Positions 47,396-61,795 of a DNA stretch of 64,000 nt are shown piece by piece (the stretch's first letter is position 1; each line of letters begins with the position of its first letter). A model generated the notes under the pieces. That model did not search any database. It was given only the letters and a program-made list of their open reading frames with translations, and had not been told where the DNA came from. A program made the position numbers and the translations under genes. The DNA comes from Rostrohypoxylon terebratum (Eukaryota; Ascomycota; Sordariomycetes; Xylariales; Hypoxylaceae): NCBI GenBank assembly GCA_022497145.1, contig MU385866.1, positions 186,001 through 250,000 on the forward strand, written 5' to 3'.

Positions 47396-50300
47396 TGTCA
47401 AGAGCTTGGGGAGAGGTCAGTAAGAGTGAGTAGATCTTATTATAATTATTCTATTTATATGTCTTGTTCACGGGCTGACTCCTCATACCAGACCCGGGCA
47501 GCCATTATATTTATACGCTCTACCGACTTCCCTGTGAGTTCACCGGCAGTTCAGATTGAAGTGACAAGGCTATCATCATTGTACGATGTTTCAAGCGCTA
47601 GATAGCCACGAGATTGGTATGCAAGGAACCGCCATCTTGCGTGGCCGCCTTATACACGCATGGAGTCGATTCATGTGGAACGAGTAACGAAAACGCAATA
47701 TTTGATCTGAGTAGCCGTTCAAGTGCGACTTTACAATGTTCTAGGCCACACCCGAGGGGAGTAATACTGCGTCGGTTTTATACGGAATTTTGGGGCGATG
47801 GCTATCACACTACTACAAGGCTGCCTTCGTGTTATCCTTATTGATCTCGAGGAAACAGTTCATAGGTAGATAGGTACTTAGAAGAGACGTAGCTTCAAAC
47901 CGTTCCTTGGTGGGTAGACCGATAAGCTTCGGCGTGGTGGAATAGTCTTCGAGGAGCATCCATGACCTTGATCTACTCCTATGCATCATCTATATTGAAT
48001 ATCGTCGATGATATAGCTTAGACTACGGGTAAACAATTGATTTAAAAGCATTAGCAAATCAAAATGAAACCTGTCTTTGTTCCAAAACCTGTATCTAACT
48101 GCTTACCTGGAAACATTTAACTTCATCGAAACGGCACTTGCTTCGAAACTATCAAGGTATATAGATATTGAACATTCTATACCTAAATACAATACAAATC
48201 GAGATGATAAATAAAATTTGCCTCCAGCTGTGTCAATAATCCGTGAAACCTATATTAGGGGTGGGTTGTTTACCGCTTGTTTGCGAGTTGAACTGAGTAA
48301 CACAAATATTCGGCAAGCCGCCGCTCAGCATTTGCTTTATGTAACCCTTACGACGAGGTCCCCTTTTCTACTAAAGCGGTCAGCAATATTCTTTTCGATC
48401 GATATCGTATACTGATTTGACGACGGGAACGAGTAATCCGGTCTATCTCGTGCCCCCTATATGCCTGCAGCTACGCTGCATATCACGCGGGATTTATGCA
48501 GCCGACCTTTCGATGCCGCTCACTCCGAAGAAAGATTGTGGCTTTATTGGATAGAAGAGAATTGGATATACTCATTTTGATCTATAGACATATTAAATGG
48601 AAGGAATATGTTTTTCTCTCAGCCGCATTATGTGAATATTGTTCCAGATACTTGCCTGATAGGGTGTTGAATTTTTTGAGCTCGGACAAGTCCAGTAGGT
48701 TGTTACTATTACATCCGAGTAGCTTCCCATAGAAAAAAAAGAGACGACTATTACATGTGATCGTAGTTGAAAGTGCGACATAGTGGCGATGTCATTTCTA
48801 CTGCCGACCTGATGCTGATTAGGAGGGAGTCAGAGTAAGCCCTACTTGGCAATAGCATCGAATCAGAACGATATCATGGTCGGTTCAAGACTGCCGTGGG
48901 CCATTCGGGTTGTTCCCGTGCGAATGGGTGTCTGATTATCTTGTGTAAGGCATCCTCAGAAACCAGTCGACGCCCGAAGAGGACTTTCGTGGACGAGGAG
49001 ACACGAATGACCTAAAGACGTAAGTTGGAAAGTCGGTAGTAAAATGAGAAGATAACAAGAATCGAATGAGTGTACGTCATATAATCACCGTTGCCTCAAG
49101 GAGACTATGAAATCTTGAATCTTGAAAATTTCAAAACTGGGGGCGTGAATCATCACCGGCAGCTGTTCACGATTGCAGGGAACAGCCAATTAAGATGATG
49201 AACCCCAAATGCAAATGCAAATTCTAATTGTTGAGAATGAGGGCGGAAAACTCACGGCGGATTCTGACTTCTCACTTTATTTAGTAGTATTGGCCTTGGC
49301 AAGCCTATACGATATTTGCTTGCAACCGATGGTATCGAAAATGGTAGACCGTAGACCGTAGACCGTAGAACGCGGTCCTAGCTTAAGAATCGGCCAGATA
49401 TTTTATTGTTAGGGATGCAGATCCGTTAATAGGTGACGGTTCCAGCAACCCAGCTGTTCCAGCCAGCCCAGCCCAGCCAATCCAGCTAACCTAGTTAACC
49501 CAGTCAACCCAGTCAACCCAGTCAACCGTAAGCCTCGCGGCCTCGGTAGTTTCGTATTAATGACTTGTGGATATGTGCTCGATCGGTATTCGTTTCGAAA
49601 TCATATTCCTACGCTCTTCTTCTCCGAGTCCGTCCTTGAGCTGTCTGGCTGTGTGAACACTGAAATGGTTGCTCGAAAGTTGCTCGAAAGTTGCTGGAAG
49701 GTTGCTTGTAGCCCCAAATGCCCCTATATTATTAAGTAACGAACGTAAGTAACGTTAAATCTGGTACCTAATCTGGGCCGGTCCTTAGACGGTCCGATGC
49801 GAGAGACCTGATCTAATATTATGATGGTTCGTAGCTACCAATCTCCTAACGGTGGCGGTAGAGGGAAATGACGTATTATTTCGGACCTCCAACAATTGTT
49901 TCTAAACGACCCGTTCGTCTTACATCCCATAGGGGACTTTTAGGGGGTTTTGGCCCTGGAGGTATGTGCTAGTACAATAGTAGTACTATTGAGTAGTATA
50001 GTGGTTCTAGTGGTTCTATCACTGTGGGTGAGATCTATAAATAGTACGATGCAGAACAACTAGCGCTCAACTAGTACTGCGTAGTACCTGCCCAGTAATA
50101 AACTCCACATACATTGGATGATTTGTCCTACCATACGGGTTTAAGGTTACCGAGGACAAGTCCCCGCCTGCAGCTGAATTTCTAGACTTTTTTTATTTTT
50201 ATTATTTTTTTATTATTTACTATGTATTGGAAGGAACGTGGAGAACTAACATCAGACTCCCAGTATTTGGAAGCAACGCTACTGAATAGTCGCATGAGAA

Positions 50301-52443
50301 AACATACTATGGATTTTGATCTGTAAACTTATTTAGTCTCCCGAGTTACGCTGTATTCAATGTGACAAGATGAGAAAGAAAAGATCTCGATGATATTTTT
50401 GAGATCATGCTCAACCCGGAAATGAAGATAAGATCTACGGAGGTAAGTAGTTCTGATGTGAGAGGTGAGACGCATGGTGCACCAATCAACTGCTAGACTC
50501 ACAGTATCTCATCTTAATATCCTCCAATGTTCTGAATGTTCTTATCAAGAGCCTAGAGAAGACAATGTTGGGGCTGATAACTTTTTCTCTACTGCGTGCC
50601 AGTGCTCAGTACATACTAGTATGTACAATACAAGTACCTACATTGTATGTATGTAGGTCCTACTAGGACCTCCAGGGGCTACATAGTAGGTTAGTATGCG
50701 GCCTTTTCCTTGCACTGGTTGGATCGACAGAGGGGTAACCCAGCAGCTTCCACTAACCTAAGCTCATCGTAGCTTAGCTATCTTGTCTAATAAAGGATTC
50801 TTGAAGCGACTTCTTCTCTCGTCGATTGCGGATATATTTTTAATTGTGGTCATGCTGACTGGGTGTACTAGGTAAGGATGAAAACCTCTAGACAGGCATA
50901 TACCTGGGTGAGCAAGTTGATATAGCCAATTCGATCTTTCCCATTTGTGGTACCAAATATACCAAATATACTACAGTATACCCAAACTTAAGTTTAATAG
51001 AGCTTCACCTACCTCGACCTTGGCAGTTGCCAGTTGGTAAGTACTACTAAGTGTACATCCATACTACGAGCAGATAGTAAATAGGCTTTAGGCTTTAGGC
51101 TTTGATCCTCTCAGTTACCCGGTCAGGTAAGTCTAGCTCAAAACCTGTATTTCCACCACACCCAGGGTGGCTACCCTTTGATACATTAGGTAGGTGAGTA
51201 CAGAGTATATATCATTGGGCATTCAGAGAAAGAGGTATGGTTAAGGGGTGGAAACTGCCTATTGCGGAACGCCCTGGCGCAATGTGCTTTCCAATCTGAC
51301 AGTGATTGACTGGTTCAACAATACGATCCCATAGATCTCTAGGGTCTTTAGGATCTTTTTTTTATTTTTTTTTCTCCTTCTACTCTTTTCTATTTGATGT
51401 TTCGACCCCAAACCAAACAAAACTTCACTCTACTCGTACATCAGGCTTTTTCTCGTGCATCCACTTCTCTTGGCCTTGGCGCTTTGTACGAGTTAGTATG
51501 AGTTCGTTCATCTAACTTTGTATCTTATACCTATTCTGGATTCTTAGGTTTATTTTAGCTATATACTCTTTGTGTTGCCTATGACTTCAAGGGCGTGTTG
51601 TCCTCTACCTTACCCACCTTTATCTTTATTTTCACATTTGCATACCTATACCTAAAAGTAGGTAGCTTTATGTTCCGAGCAATCGAAGCTCCCGTTAATT
51701 AAGTCCGGTTGGGTCAATTTTCCCTTACCGCGCTTTTCCTGACGCCGATCGCGATTCGAACAGCCTATTGGGAAACCCGGAATAGGTCCGTCGTCTGCGC
51801 TGTCTTAGGATATCAGGATACAGAGGAGAACACGGGTAAGGTCGAGAATGAGTTGAAACAGAATCTGTTTTATTTTCCCACGATCGCCATTTTTGAACAA
51901 GTCGAATAAGCACGCAAGCCTGTCCTTGCCCGTCAGCAAAAAGGAAAAAAAAGGCATCAGCAACGAAAAAAAAAAGGTGGTAGAAGCAAAGCGGGAAACG
52001 AAACATCGTCAGCACAGCCCCCCACAGAACGGGAACCCCTGTAGGTTAGTTAGAGGGGTGCATGTGCGAGTGCGAATCCAATCCAATCCTAGATAGGAGG
52101 TACTGTACCTACGCAGCTACGGTCCTAGGTACGCAGTAGTTCTCTCAGACGGCACACACAATATCGAACGGAATAAGCCAGATCGTTTCTAGTCCAGTCT
52201 ATCAAATCTCAATTCCTGTACGAAACGGCTAAACCTGGCCTTTTGCTGTGCTCTGCCTCGCTTCCGGCTTCCTCAGTTTCCTATCTATCCGGGATTCTAG
52301 GATTATAGGTACCTAGGCGTTTGGATCTGCTCTTTTGCGGCTGTGTGAAGGACAAAAGGAGGCAGAAAGAGCGCGAGTGAGACGAAAGGGCCAGTTCCGT
52401 TTAGGTTAAGGAGAGTAAACCGAAAACTGACAATAATACCATT
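47396..52443. other. Gene-poor block upstream of the Gln-rich gene
   Basis: About 5 kb without a recognisable gene. It contains a GTAGACC tandem (49343-49370), a CCAGC/CAACCCAGT tandem region (49441-49527), T/A-rich tracts (50187-50220, 51355-51375) and scattered TACCTA and CCTAGG words. The last few hundred bases are the promoter and leader of the gene at 52444. Confidence 0.55.
49441..49527. repeat. Degenerate CCAGC and CAACCCAGT tandem tract
   Basis: A CAGCC-rich stretch passes into three units of roughly CAACCCAGT. It is preceded at 49343-49370 by a separate GTAGACC tandem of about four units. Confidence 0.7.
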
Positions 52444-55400
52444 ATGCCCTCTTTCGGTCGCATTGGAAAGCATAGCAATCGTTCCCAGCATAACCTGGTC
52501 GAGCAACAGCAACAGCAACAGCAGCATCAACAACTACTTCTTCAACAGCAGCAGCACCAGCACCAGCACCAGCAACAACAATCACAGCTTTCGGCCCATC
52601 AGCAGCAGGTGGCGGGCAGTGGATCTACTGCACCGCCCCATCATCCTCTTCAGCAGCAACTTCAGACAAGTGGTGCTACCACATCTACTACATCACTCTC
52701 GTCTCCTGTTTCGGGCTCTACGACAGGACCTGGTCCTTTAAACGGAGGTCGTCGAGTATCTGCTGCTGGTATTGCCGTTCCCGTGACCGGTCAGGGTCAG
52801 GGTCAGTCTCTGCCAGTGTCAGTGACCGTCGCCGAGTCTAACACAGCGCCTCCGTCAGCCTTGCCAGCCGGCCTTAACTCTAGTGAGTCCTTTCAACAGC
52901 AACAAATATTATCACAACCTCCACCACCACCACTACCATCACTACAGGCCGATACCAGGGCTGCCCAACCACAACCACAACCACAGACACAGACACAAAC
53001 ACAGCAAAGAACTCCACATACTTCACCACATCCAGCACACCAACACCACCACCACCGCCATCAATTAAGTGGGCAGCTGCAAATTCAGCTTGCCCAGCCT
53101 CTAGAAACGTTCGGAAACAATCCATCTAATAATTTACCCACTAATTCAATACCCCTCAATCAAGCCTCCGCTGCTTACACCGCGCGACAGCAGCCCCACG
53201 ACAATTTCGCCGAATTGGTTTCGCGCTCCCAATCTGCTAGATATTCCCAATTAAACCCACTGCAGACCCAAAATCCATTCGGCCTCTCTTCCAGCTCGGT
53301 CGACAACCTACCTCAGACCGTCTCTTCTCCTGTTGTCCCTCCCAACCAACCCCCGGTCCCACATACCCAAACAGCCCCCACCGAAACAAAGCGATCAGCC
53401 CGAAAGTTGATCAAGAATTTTATCGCCGGTTCCTCCTCCTCCAACCGACCTACTTCGGATCACTATCAGGACGCGTCCTACGATAGCGGCTCTGGTCTGA
53501 CCCGCCGACCATCTAAGCGGGCAAGCAACACACCTGCCATTAGGGGAAACCCTTTGTTGTCGCGGACTATTGACCATCCCGACTGGGTTCCGCCCTCGAG
53601 TTCTGGCTCGCGCAGCCACCACCACTCACCTATCCAACCAGTACGCGACCTTGACGATCCTTATTATACCGCCTATTCTAACCAAGATATGTTATCACAG
53701 AACCACCAAGATCTATCGCGGAACACCATTAGACAAGTCCCTACCGATCCCGACCCCGATCCTGACACCTCGCCTTACAGTCGCGAAGACCTTGCTTTCC
53801 ACCAGCAACAGGCTATCGTACAGCACCAAGCTCAGTTGCAGGCGCAAGCAGCTCAAGCAGCTCAAGTGCATGCCCAGGCGCAGGCACAGGCACATGCCCA
53901 AGTAGAGCAGCAACAGCAGCTCTACGGTGGTCAGATCGTTGTCGACCCCGCACAAAACCAGTATCAGTACGCACCCCCTTACGAGCAACATCAGACAGGA
54001 GATAGACGGCCCCCCCTGTTTACCGGACATCTAAGTGCGCCAAGCCCACAACCACCGAACCCGGAAACCGTCTCTCAGGTGTCACATGAGTCGCCTGATT
54101 CCGATTCGGACTACCAACACCAGCAGCAGCAGCAACAGCAACAGTCACAAGCCATCTCAAGGTCTGCACAGGATTCATCCTCCTTGAATTTCTCACAACA
54201 GGAGTCGCAAAGCTCACAGAGCCAGCAACAGCCATCGGTGTCGACGGGACAGAACCCGAATATGGCACCACCTGCAGGGCCTGGACAAAGTCGCAGATCG
54301 GGAGACCACGATAAGCAAATGCGCTCTGTTGAACCTCCTCCTGGGCCACCTCCGGGCTACAGACATAGCCAAGGGCCTCTCAACGCGATGAATACCCTCC
54401 CCTCTACACCAGGTGTAGCCAGTGCGCCGCAAAACTATCGCGCTAGCGGCGTGCAAGACCGACCGCAATTCGACGGGCCCGGCCCTGAGGGTCGAAATAG
54501 TCCCCAACCCGCGAACAGTACAGATCGAGAAGCCGATCCGGAAAAGGTCAACAAGGACATTGGTAGGAAATGTGTCTCGAGATTTGTTCCATATGTTGCT
54601 AACTCCTTGTCACAGTAACTAAGTATAAAAATGTCAAGAGACTTTATTTCGATGGCAAATCTCAGATCGAGCAACTGACTGCTCAAGTCGAGCAATTACA
54701 AAACGCGGTTGCAAACCAAAGAATGTCCCAATCGCGGACAGCACTCGACGACAATGAGTATTCAACTCGGTTCAACCGACTCAACGGTGCGATTAATAAC
54801 CTGTCTTTCAATATTCGAAAAGATTGGCGAACGCTCCCTGGTTGGATAGAGAAATATGTTAGCCCAGAAGCTATTAAGACAGGCAAGCAGGAGATGACGG
54901 CGGTCGGACGAGCTGTCATTGTTCGATGGATAGTGGAAGAGATCTTTAACAAGTGCTTTCATCCGGGCTTGGATATCCATCTGAGCTCCCACCTGAAGCA
55001 AATAGAACAGAATATTCGCAGATTTTCGTATACGCTAAATAGCCAGGAAGAGTACGACGCATTAACAGCTAAGGTCGTAAATTGGCGAATGGCTACTCTC
55101 GAGGGCCTCCAACATATGCTACAAGCACCCGAAAGCGCCGAGTATCGCGCCGATTTCACTAAGATGGCCACTGACAACCTGACGGCGACACTATACCAGT
55201 ACCTGACGGACCCGCCCCCGGCCGGCGTAGACGGCAGCGCATCGATGATCGTCGAGTTAGCGGTGGGCATAGCAGCTAACCTACCCTTAGAAAGTCGAGA
55301 CGTAGCTATCACATACCCCCTACCAGGAGACCCGATACAGCCCAACATTATGGACATGGAGAAGGCAGGCCTGCCTCCACTACCGGACCCAGTCGAAGAG

Positions 55401-55682
55401 ACCGACGAGGGCAACGATAAGGACGGCGACAAAGCGAAGCGCGACAAGTCGTCAAAGAGCGGTATGTTAACAATGCTTGGCGGTTCCTACCCGTCCAGCA
55501 GGAAAGGCAGCGCCGCTTCGGTCCTTACTGACACCACGACATCGGCAGCAGCAGCAGCAGCAGTACCCACGGCGCTCCCGCCCCCTAAAGACCCCAACAA
55601 GGTTCGGTTCGCAGGTTTCGTAGCAGTCGAGGTCAGAGGAAGACAGGTCTTGGTCAAAGCCCCCGTGTGGACTCTGGGTTAA
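52444..55682 (+). CDS. Large glutamine-rich fungal protein with conserved helical C-terminus
   Basis: Two exons predicted: 52444-54562 and 54616-55682, with a 53-bp intron, giving 1061 residues. The first roughly 700 residues are Gln/Ser/Pro/His-rich and prion-like, with Gln runs at about 20-50, 555-570 and elsewhere. A short basic segment ETKRSARKLIKNFIAGSSSS near 317-336 may be amphipathic. The C-terminal third (about 705-950) is ordered and helical: coiled coil VKRLYFDGKSQIEQLTAQVE, then FNRLNGAINNLSFNIRKDWR, PGWIEKYVSPEAIKTGKQEM and FHPGLDIHLSSHLKQIEQNI. I do not recognise a named family, but this helical part reads as a conserved fungal domain of unknown function. Composition is similar to regulators of signalling or polarity, which is only a guess. 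The single splice keeps the coiled coil continuous. Confidence 0.82.
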
Positions 55683-57069
55683 GCGAGGATTTTTCCCGAA
55701 CCAATTGTTTATGGTGGGATGATAGAGAGAACAGTGTCGAAGATCAGAGGGTCCTAATCTAATTACATCTCTTCCGCCCCGCCCCCCGTCTAATATCTTG
55801 GGATCGGCGATCAGGATATAGCGAACTTCGTGAAGTATAAAATAACTCTAGGTACTTAGTTTATATGGTGTGGTATGAATGAAGTAGAAACAGTCAAATC
55901 TGCCTTATCTTACCGGCTTAGAGGATGGGATGAATCCGTCTCGATCGCGGGTGTGTATGTGACTGGTGATTCGACAACAGATTGGATGAAAATGATGCAT
56001 AAAAATAGTAGCGGCCTGAGATAGAAGAAGCCGGAGTCTCTTCTATCGGTGGTAAACACCGTACAGCACATCCAAAAAGCAATTTTAACCACTGCATTTC
56101 TACGTCATCACCTTATATACATCTATCTATCCAACACCTCAATTCACTTCACCTCTCCCCATTCAAAGCACGTAGGTACATATCACGAAAAAGACAAAGC
56201 AAACTCCGAAGATATTTACTTAAACGAATTTATTAGACTCCATACGAACAGACGGACAGACAAGCATAGACCTCTCTCTCTCTCTCTCTCTTCTGTGTGT
56301 GTGATGCAAACGACGACTGCGATTGCCAATGCCCCCCCGCGCCCTCTCTCAACTCTCTCCGGAAACAAAAAAACCAATACACACATCCTTATCTCGCGCG
56401 AAAGCTAGAGGGAGAGAGAGAAAAAAAACTAAAAAGGACGACCCCGTTTCTCCGAGAAAAAAAACTCCCCCCAAACCCGTTTGTTTGACCGATGCAATTG
56501 TGCCGTTCACTCCTCAGTACTTTGCTGAAATAATAAAAAAAAGACGAAATTGGGGGGGATGTGCGCGACTTCGGAGCTCCAGGCTTCCTGATACCGTTGT
56601 GGGGGGAGGAGGCGAGAAGACGATGGTAGTTCGTCCCTCTCTTTTCTCGTTCCTCTTTTTGTTGACAGTTTTTCTTCAATCTCTCGTTTGGCGAAGTGAG
56701 AAAAAAATGCGCGTGCAGGGGATGCGCGATGTGCGAATTAATAGACGGGAAGAAAAAGTTGTACACTGGAAAACGAGCTGCGCGTTGTAACCAGGCGGTG
56801 GTAGACCAGAAGTATTATTAGTATGATGAGTATTTGTCAAGATACCAAATGAGGAGGCCTGTAAGAAACCAGATAGACGAGAGACGAGAGACGAGGGTAG
56901 TGTGAGGTAGGGGATAGCGGTCTCTGGTTATAATCATGGGGCCACGTATACCGATCATGAAGTCGTAAGCAGATCAATGGATCCAAGATCGTACCGGGCA
57001 TAATTGGCATGATTGTCGTGTCCTCATTTTACGATGCTAGAAAGTGTCATGAACCTTGGCGGAGCCAAA
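55683..57069. other. Intergenic between convergent Gln-rich gene and BUD4
   Basis: No gene recognised. It contains a CT dinucleotide tract (56271-56292) and several A or C homopolymers. Convergent 3' flanks. Confidence 0.55.
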
Positions 57070-60000
57070 TTAGACGATCATACTCTTAGTTCGTGAATGA
57101 ACTCGTCTGGACTCGGCGCGCTTTCGGAGCATTTCTTCTTTCTTAAGGACGAGCTCGCACCACTTGCGGCGGCCAGTAGAGTTGCCACTTTCATCGACAC
57201 CGGTAGATCGGCCGATGACATCACCCAAGGCTTTCATCCAACCTTGCTTGTCCTCAGCTGTATCAGCGTAGAAATCAATGATCTCGCCGTTGTTGAACCG
57301 GATTCGGAATCCCTCTTCAACGAACATGTAACCCTCCTCTTCTTCGGCAAAGGCAGAACGACGTCGCTTGCCGTTGCGGCCGGTCGTCTCGGGATCGGTG
57401 AGGGTCCGTCGGTCATCGATGAGTCGCTTAGCGTTAGCTAAGTTGATAGTAGCACGCGGCTGGCGTGTTGTTTCGTGGTAAGCTGTTAATCTTGTGCCCA
57501 CCAGCTTGAAGTAGCGGCGACGCCAATACTATATGAATTTCAATCATTAGCTATCAGGTCATTTCAGATTTTGTGTTAGATTGGAAACTTACAGGGCAAT
57601 CGCCTCCTTGCTGACTTAGATGACCCTCCCAGTTCTTGCTGAGGCGCTCTTCAGCAGCCTTCAGCTCTCGGATGCACATTCCCATGCTCTTGGGCATGTC
57701 GTCATCTGTGCAACCCTTGGGTCGCGGCACAAAAAGCAATTGTACCTCGAGCTTGCCGATCTTGTAAGGCGCTCGGCGCACAACAGCGTTGCTAGGAACG
57801 CCAGCACGCTTGCTCTTCACACTGCTAGCAAACGCAGCCTCTTCAGTAGCCCACTCATTGAATGCGGCGACCTCTACCATATAGGGTCGTCCATAGCAAC
57901 GGGACTCGTGCTCTTTGAGGCAAACGTACGAGCGTGCGAACGTTCCGTTCTCTGCAGCAAGAGGGGAAAGCAAATCCCAAGCTGAAGAGGCAGCGCTCAT
58001 CTGCTTGGCGGCAGCCTCTCGTTGAGCTATGGCGTAGGCTTCTTCCTCCGCACGTTGGCGGGCTTCCATTTCCTTTCGCTTCTTTGGACTAGCAAAAACG
58101 CGAGAAAAGGGAGATGACTTCGGCTTCGAAGCCTTCGGCGCAGCGGCAAGTGTGCGTTGAGGTGCCGGCTTATCAAGCTTCACGTTAAGGGTAAGCTGAA
58201 ATTCTAACTCACGAGGGACCACCAGTTCAAACTCCTGGCCGATCGGTGCATTGCGGGCCAACTCGAGCCAGGATGTTGTTACGCAGTGAACACCATTATC
58301 AAGTGTGAGACTAAACCACACTCGTTCATCTGGAAAGAGATTAGTATTCGGATGAAAAAGCCGGGGCTTAGATATTTGGATGGAAAATAATGACTTACTC
58401 TTAGGTAGGGGAAGATCAAGGTCCTTCACACCCATCACCTTGATAAATAATCTACCTCGCTCACCACACTCCTCGGTAGCTAGATCGGAGGAATCCTCCT
58501 CAGGAAGGGCACCCATCGCTGCTGTAGTATTGCTTTCGTGTCCTGGTACAGGTGGCACTGCAGTTCCTACGCTTGGTCCGTGGCGTTTTCGAAGGCTCTT
58601 CCTATGCTTACCATTCCAAGGTTCAACAGTCCAAGATTGAGGGCGTGTTTGCTTCACTGGGGAGTTTCCAGCAGAGCGGGTGCCTGCTCGGATTTCTTCG
58701 GTGTCTTTGTCGCTGGCAGTCACGAGCTTCGTGTTCTGGCGCATAAGATACCCGCGCTGTTTTAAAGGACTACGGTTAGCATTGAGTGAAGGTTGAGGGG
58801 AGTTGAGTCTATGAGAAGTTCTTCGAGAGACAGAGGAAATTCTTTTCTTTGTAGGTGAAGTAGGAAAGTTGTAAGAATGGAGAGGGCTTTCGTAATTAAC
58901 CTTTTGTGCCTCAATGACCCGCTGGAAATCCTGGTCTAGACTGAGACCGAGGTCGAGATCCAGAGTAAGACTGCTCTTTTTGAAGCTGGGGTGACGCTCT
59001 AAGTAATCGTCTCCTGTTGGGACCTCTAGACTGTTTGTCGCCATATCATGAGAAAGACGATTTCGGTGTCTATCCGGAATCGGTGGGATCTCCGGTGCAA
59101 TTTCACGGCTTACTTGCCTACGAGCCTCGCGCATGGCCTCAATGTCAGACGGCGTTGCAGAAGGCCGTGTTTTTAACCTTGAGCCAGAAGCAGCCTTAAT
59201 GGTTGCTTCCCGTTCTGGGATTGCTGGCGATTCAAGGAATGGTTCTTCCATTGAATCTCCCTCAATGTCCTCCTCGTCCCGGCCCTCCTCCTCCTCCTCT
59301 TCTTGTTCTCGCTCTTTCACCTCCGATATTTCCTCTTCCTCACTCTCCTCGTCAACATCTTCTTCATCGTCATCCTCTTCGTCCTCCTCTGAATCATCAG
59401 AGACAGGATGGTGAATGACTGATTCAGGAGTACCGGGTTCTTCTTCCTCATACTCGTACTCCTCATCCTCCTCCTCCTCTTCATCTTCTGGATCACCCCA
59501 TCCAGAGCCATCATACTCAGGCTTCGACAGAGGCTTCTTCTTTTTCTTCTTTATCGGTTCCTCCGGAGTATACGGGCGTTGTAAGTAAGCTTGTGCTTCC
59601 GACATCTTGTGGCTTTCTGCATACGTGAGAGCAGCCGCATCCTTAGGCTTGGGAAGCATGTGGGATTGCAAGCTTCGAGTGAATTCCGCATCCTTAGATG
59701 GGCTGTTCACTTGGGGAAGAGTGGCGCTGAAGTTTGTGACAACTTCTTCAACAGCGGGACTCGCTGCTCGAGGAGTCGTGACTGCTTCTTCAGGTTGTGT
59801 ATCGTCAGAATGAGGATTCTTGACTTCATCCGAGTAGTGACTCTCCGAATCAATGTCATGAGCGTCTTTTTGTGACGCCGCGTCTTCATCCTCAGATCTC
59901 TGGTAAAGATCATAGACGTCACCTTTGTCGTCCTCGCCTTCACCCTCGTCTTCGCCCTCGCCCTCATGAATAATGACGCTATCTTCACTCTGCTCTGCTA

Positions 60001-61795
60001 TGTCGTCGAGAACCGAGTCCTCGATACTAGCGATAGGGACATCGGGGTCATAAGGAGTAGCGCGAGCCAGACTGGTGTCCGGGCCAACAGAGTTGTTGAA
60101 GACATAATCAGAGTCTCGCTCAAGCGCGCGGTTGCCGTTGATGCGTCGCAAGATTGACTGACGAGAGATGCTAGGGAGTTGGAAATCAATGTCCAATCCC
60201 GATATGTCACCGACAGTTTCATCTTCTTCATTAGCTGTATGATCTCCGTCCTCTCGCTCCGGAGTAGGGCTCATCACTCTGTCTCGAGCGCCAGCTCGTC
60301 GCATGCGACGCTCTCGTTGCTGTTCTGCGAAGGTCCTTGCGGTACTATCAGCCGCCTTGGGGCTTGTCTCATCCGAGAGCATCATCAGCTTCAGACGCTC
60401 CTCTAGAGACATGCTGCCGTTGCCAATGTTGTGGATCTCTGACTTGCTCACTGCCGCAGGAGGCGGTGAAGGGAGACTCCGAGGGGAGCCTAGCATCCGT
60501 TCTGCTGTAGAAGATAGACCATTGGAAGATGCGGATTGAGATCGTGCGTGACCCATACCGGGGAGGGGGGGTAATGGTCGGTGATCACTAGAGGTAGAGG
60601 AATCGGTGCGAGAGTGCTGTGGGCGAACAGCAGCAGTAGCTTGAAGGACTCCTTCGGGCATTGGACTACTGTCGAAACGTGCGTCACGATCTTGACGCCA
60701 GTCATCAGGCCCTACAACTGGGGTCTTATCCGTGTCTTCAAGGGTCGCATCAAAACTGTCTTCCGCTCCCTCGCCGTCCTCTCCGCCGTAATGCCCATAT
60801 ACATAGTCTTCGTCATCCTCGTCGTCTTCGAAGCTACCTTCTCGAGAGTTGGTGCCAACGGAAGACAGGTCAGGCGTGGCCATCTCGTACTCGTTGATTT
60901 GAGGCGGCGCGGCGTCGAATGTGACGGACTTGGCGTGACGGTGGAGGAATTTACCACTTGGAAGAACGTGTTCCTCGGAGATAGGGTCGGTGAACACGTC
61001 GTCTTGGGAATCCTGGCTGCTCTTGAAGCGGTTTGTAGACATAGAGGACTTGATAGGAGAGATTTGGTCTTTGCTTGGCGTCTGAGGAGTAGTAGGGGAT
61101 AGGACTGGTCGAGATTTGGTAGGGGAATAGACGGGAATGCTGGTCATGCTTTCAGAGCGGCCATGGCTAGCTCGAAAAGGACTGCCAGTACCGCTATAAG
61201 CATTGCCTTGTACCTTAGAAAGAGGTCGCTCGATAGTTGGTAGACGCGTCGGATCATACTCCTGCTTCTGTTCTCTAGCGAACATGGTACTGTTCTTGAC
61301 TCGCGATGCCTTCTGTAAGCGCTCGATGGAGGAGCGCCGGGTCGGCGAAGGGGAACCAGTACGACCACCATACAATTCGTTTTCGGCACGATTAATATTA
61401 CGGTTTTGCCAAAATAGGCGTGGAGAAGTTGTGCCGTCCAAAGGAGAGGACTGGAATGGCGACGAATCGGTGTTAAGACCCATTTTCTGCGCCACGAGAG
61501 TTAGCAATGGATGATGTGAACCAAATTGGTTCAAAATGGGTTATAATTACCTGAATGACTTTAGGGGATGGGTTCCAACTTGGTGAATTCCGTCGTTGCT
61601 CGGTAGCTGAAATCTCAGACAGGGGACGAGGAATGTTACTCTTAGTTGGGGATGTAATAGGAGTGCTGTTCTTAGAAATACGCAGAGGTTGCGTTACCTG
61701 CAGGAAACATACATCGTCAATTCATCATTCGTGGAAACGAGTTTCACACTCCGCAATTGAATTGTTGGACTTACAGGCTGCTCATCAGAAGCCAT
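57070..61795 (-). CDS. BUD4: Bud4/anillin-like septation protein (anillin homology and PH domains)
   Basis: Five exons predicted on the minus strand: 61795-61775, 61697-61551, 61486-58399, 58329-57593 and 57528-57070, giving 1483 residues. A long Ser/Pro/Asp/Glu-rich N-terminus carries many S/T-P sites and a strongly acidic tract around 715-810. The anillin homology region runs from about 1065 (GRLFIKVMGVKDLDLPLPKN) through ERVWFSLTLDNGVHCVTTSW to ELEFQLTLNVKLDKP. A PH domain closes the protein at about 1325-1445 (YWRRRYFKLVGTRLTAYHET, then FVEEGFRIRFNNGEIIDFYA). Fungal Bud4 marks septation sites with septins, Bud3 and Rho4, and organises the contractile ring. The order of domains and length match filamentous Bud4. 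The 21-nt first coding exon (MASDEQP) follows from the next exon, which lacks an ATG in a suitable place. Confidence 0.92.

Noticed and set aside
59133..59414. Ser-rich plus-strand frame opposite BUD4
   Set aside because: Antisense of the Glu/Asp-rich tract of BUD4.
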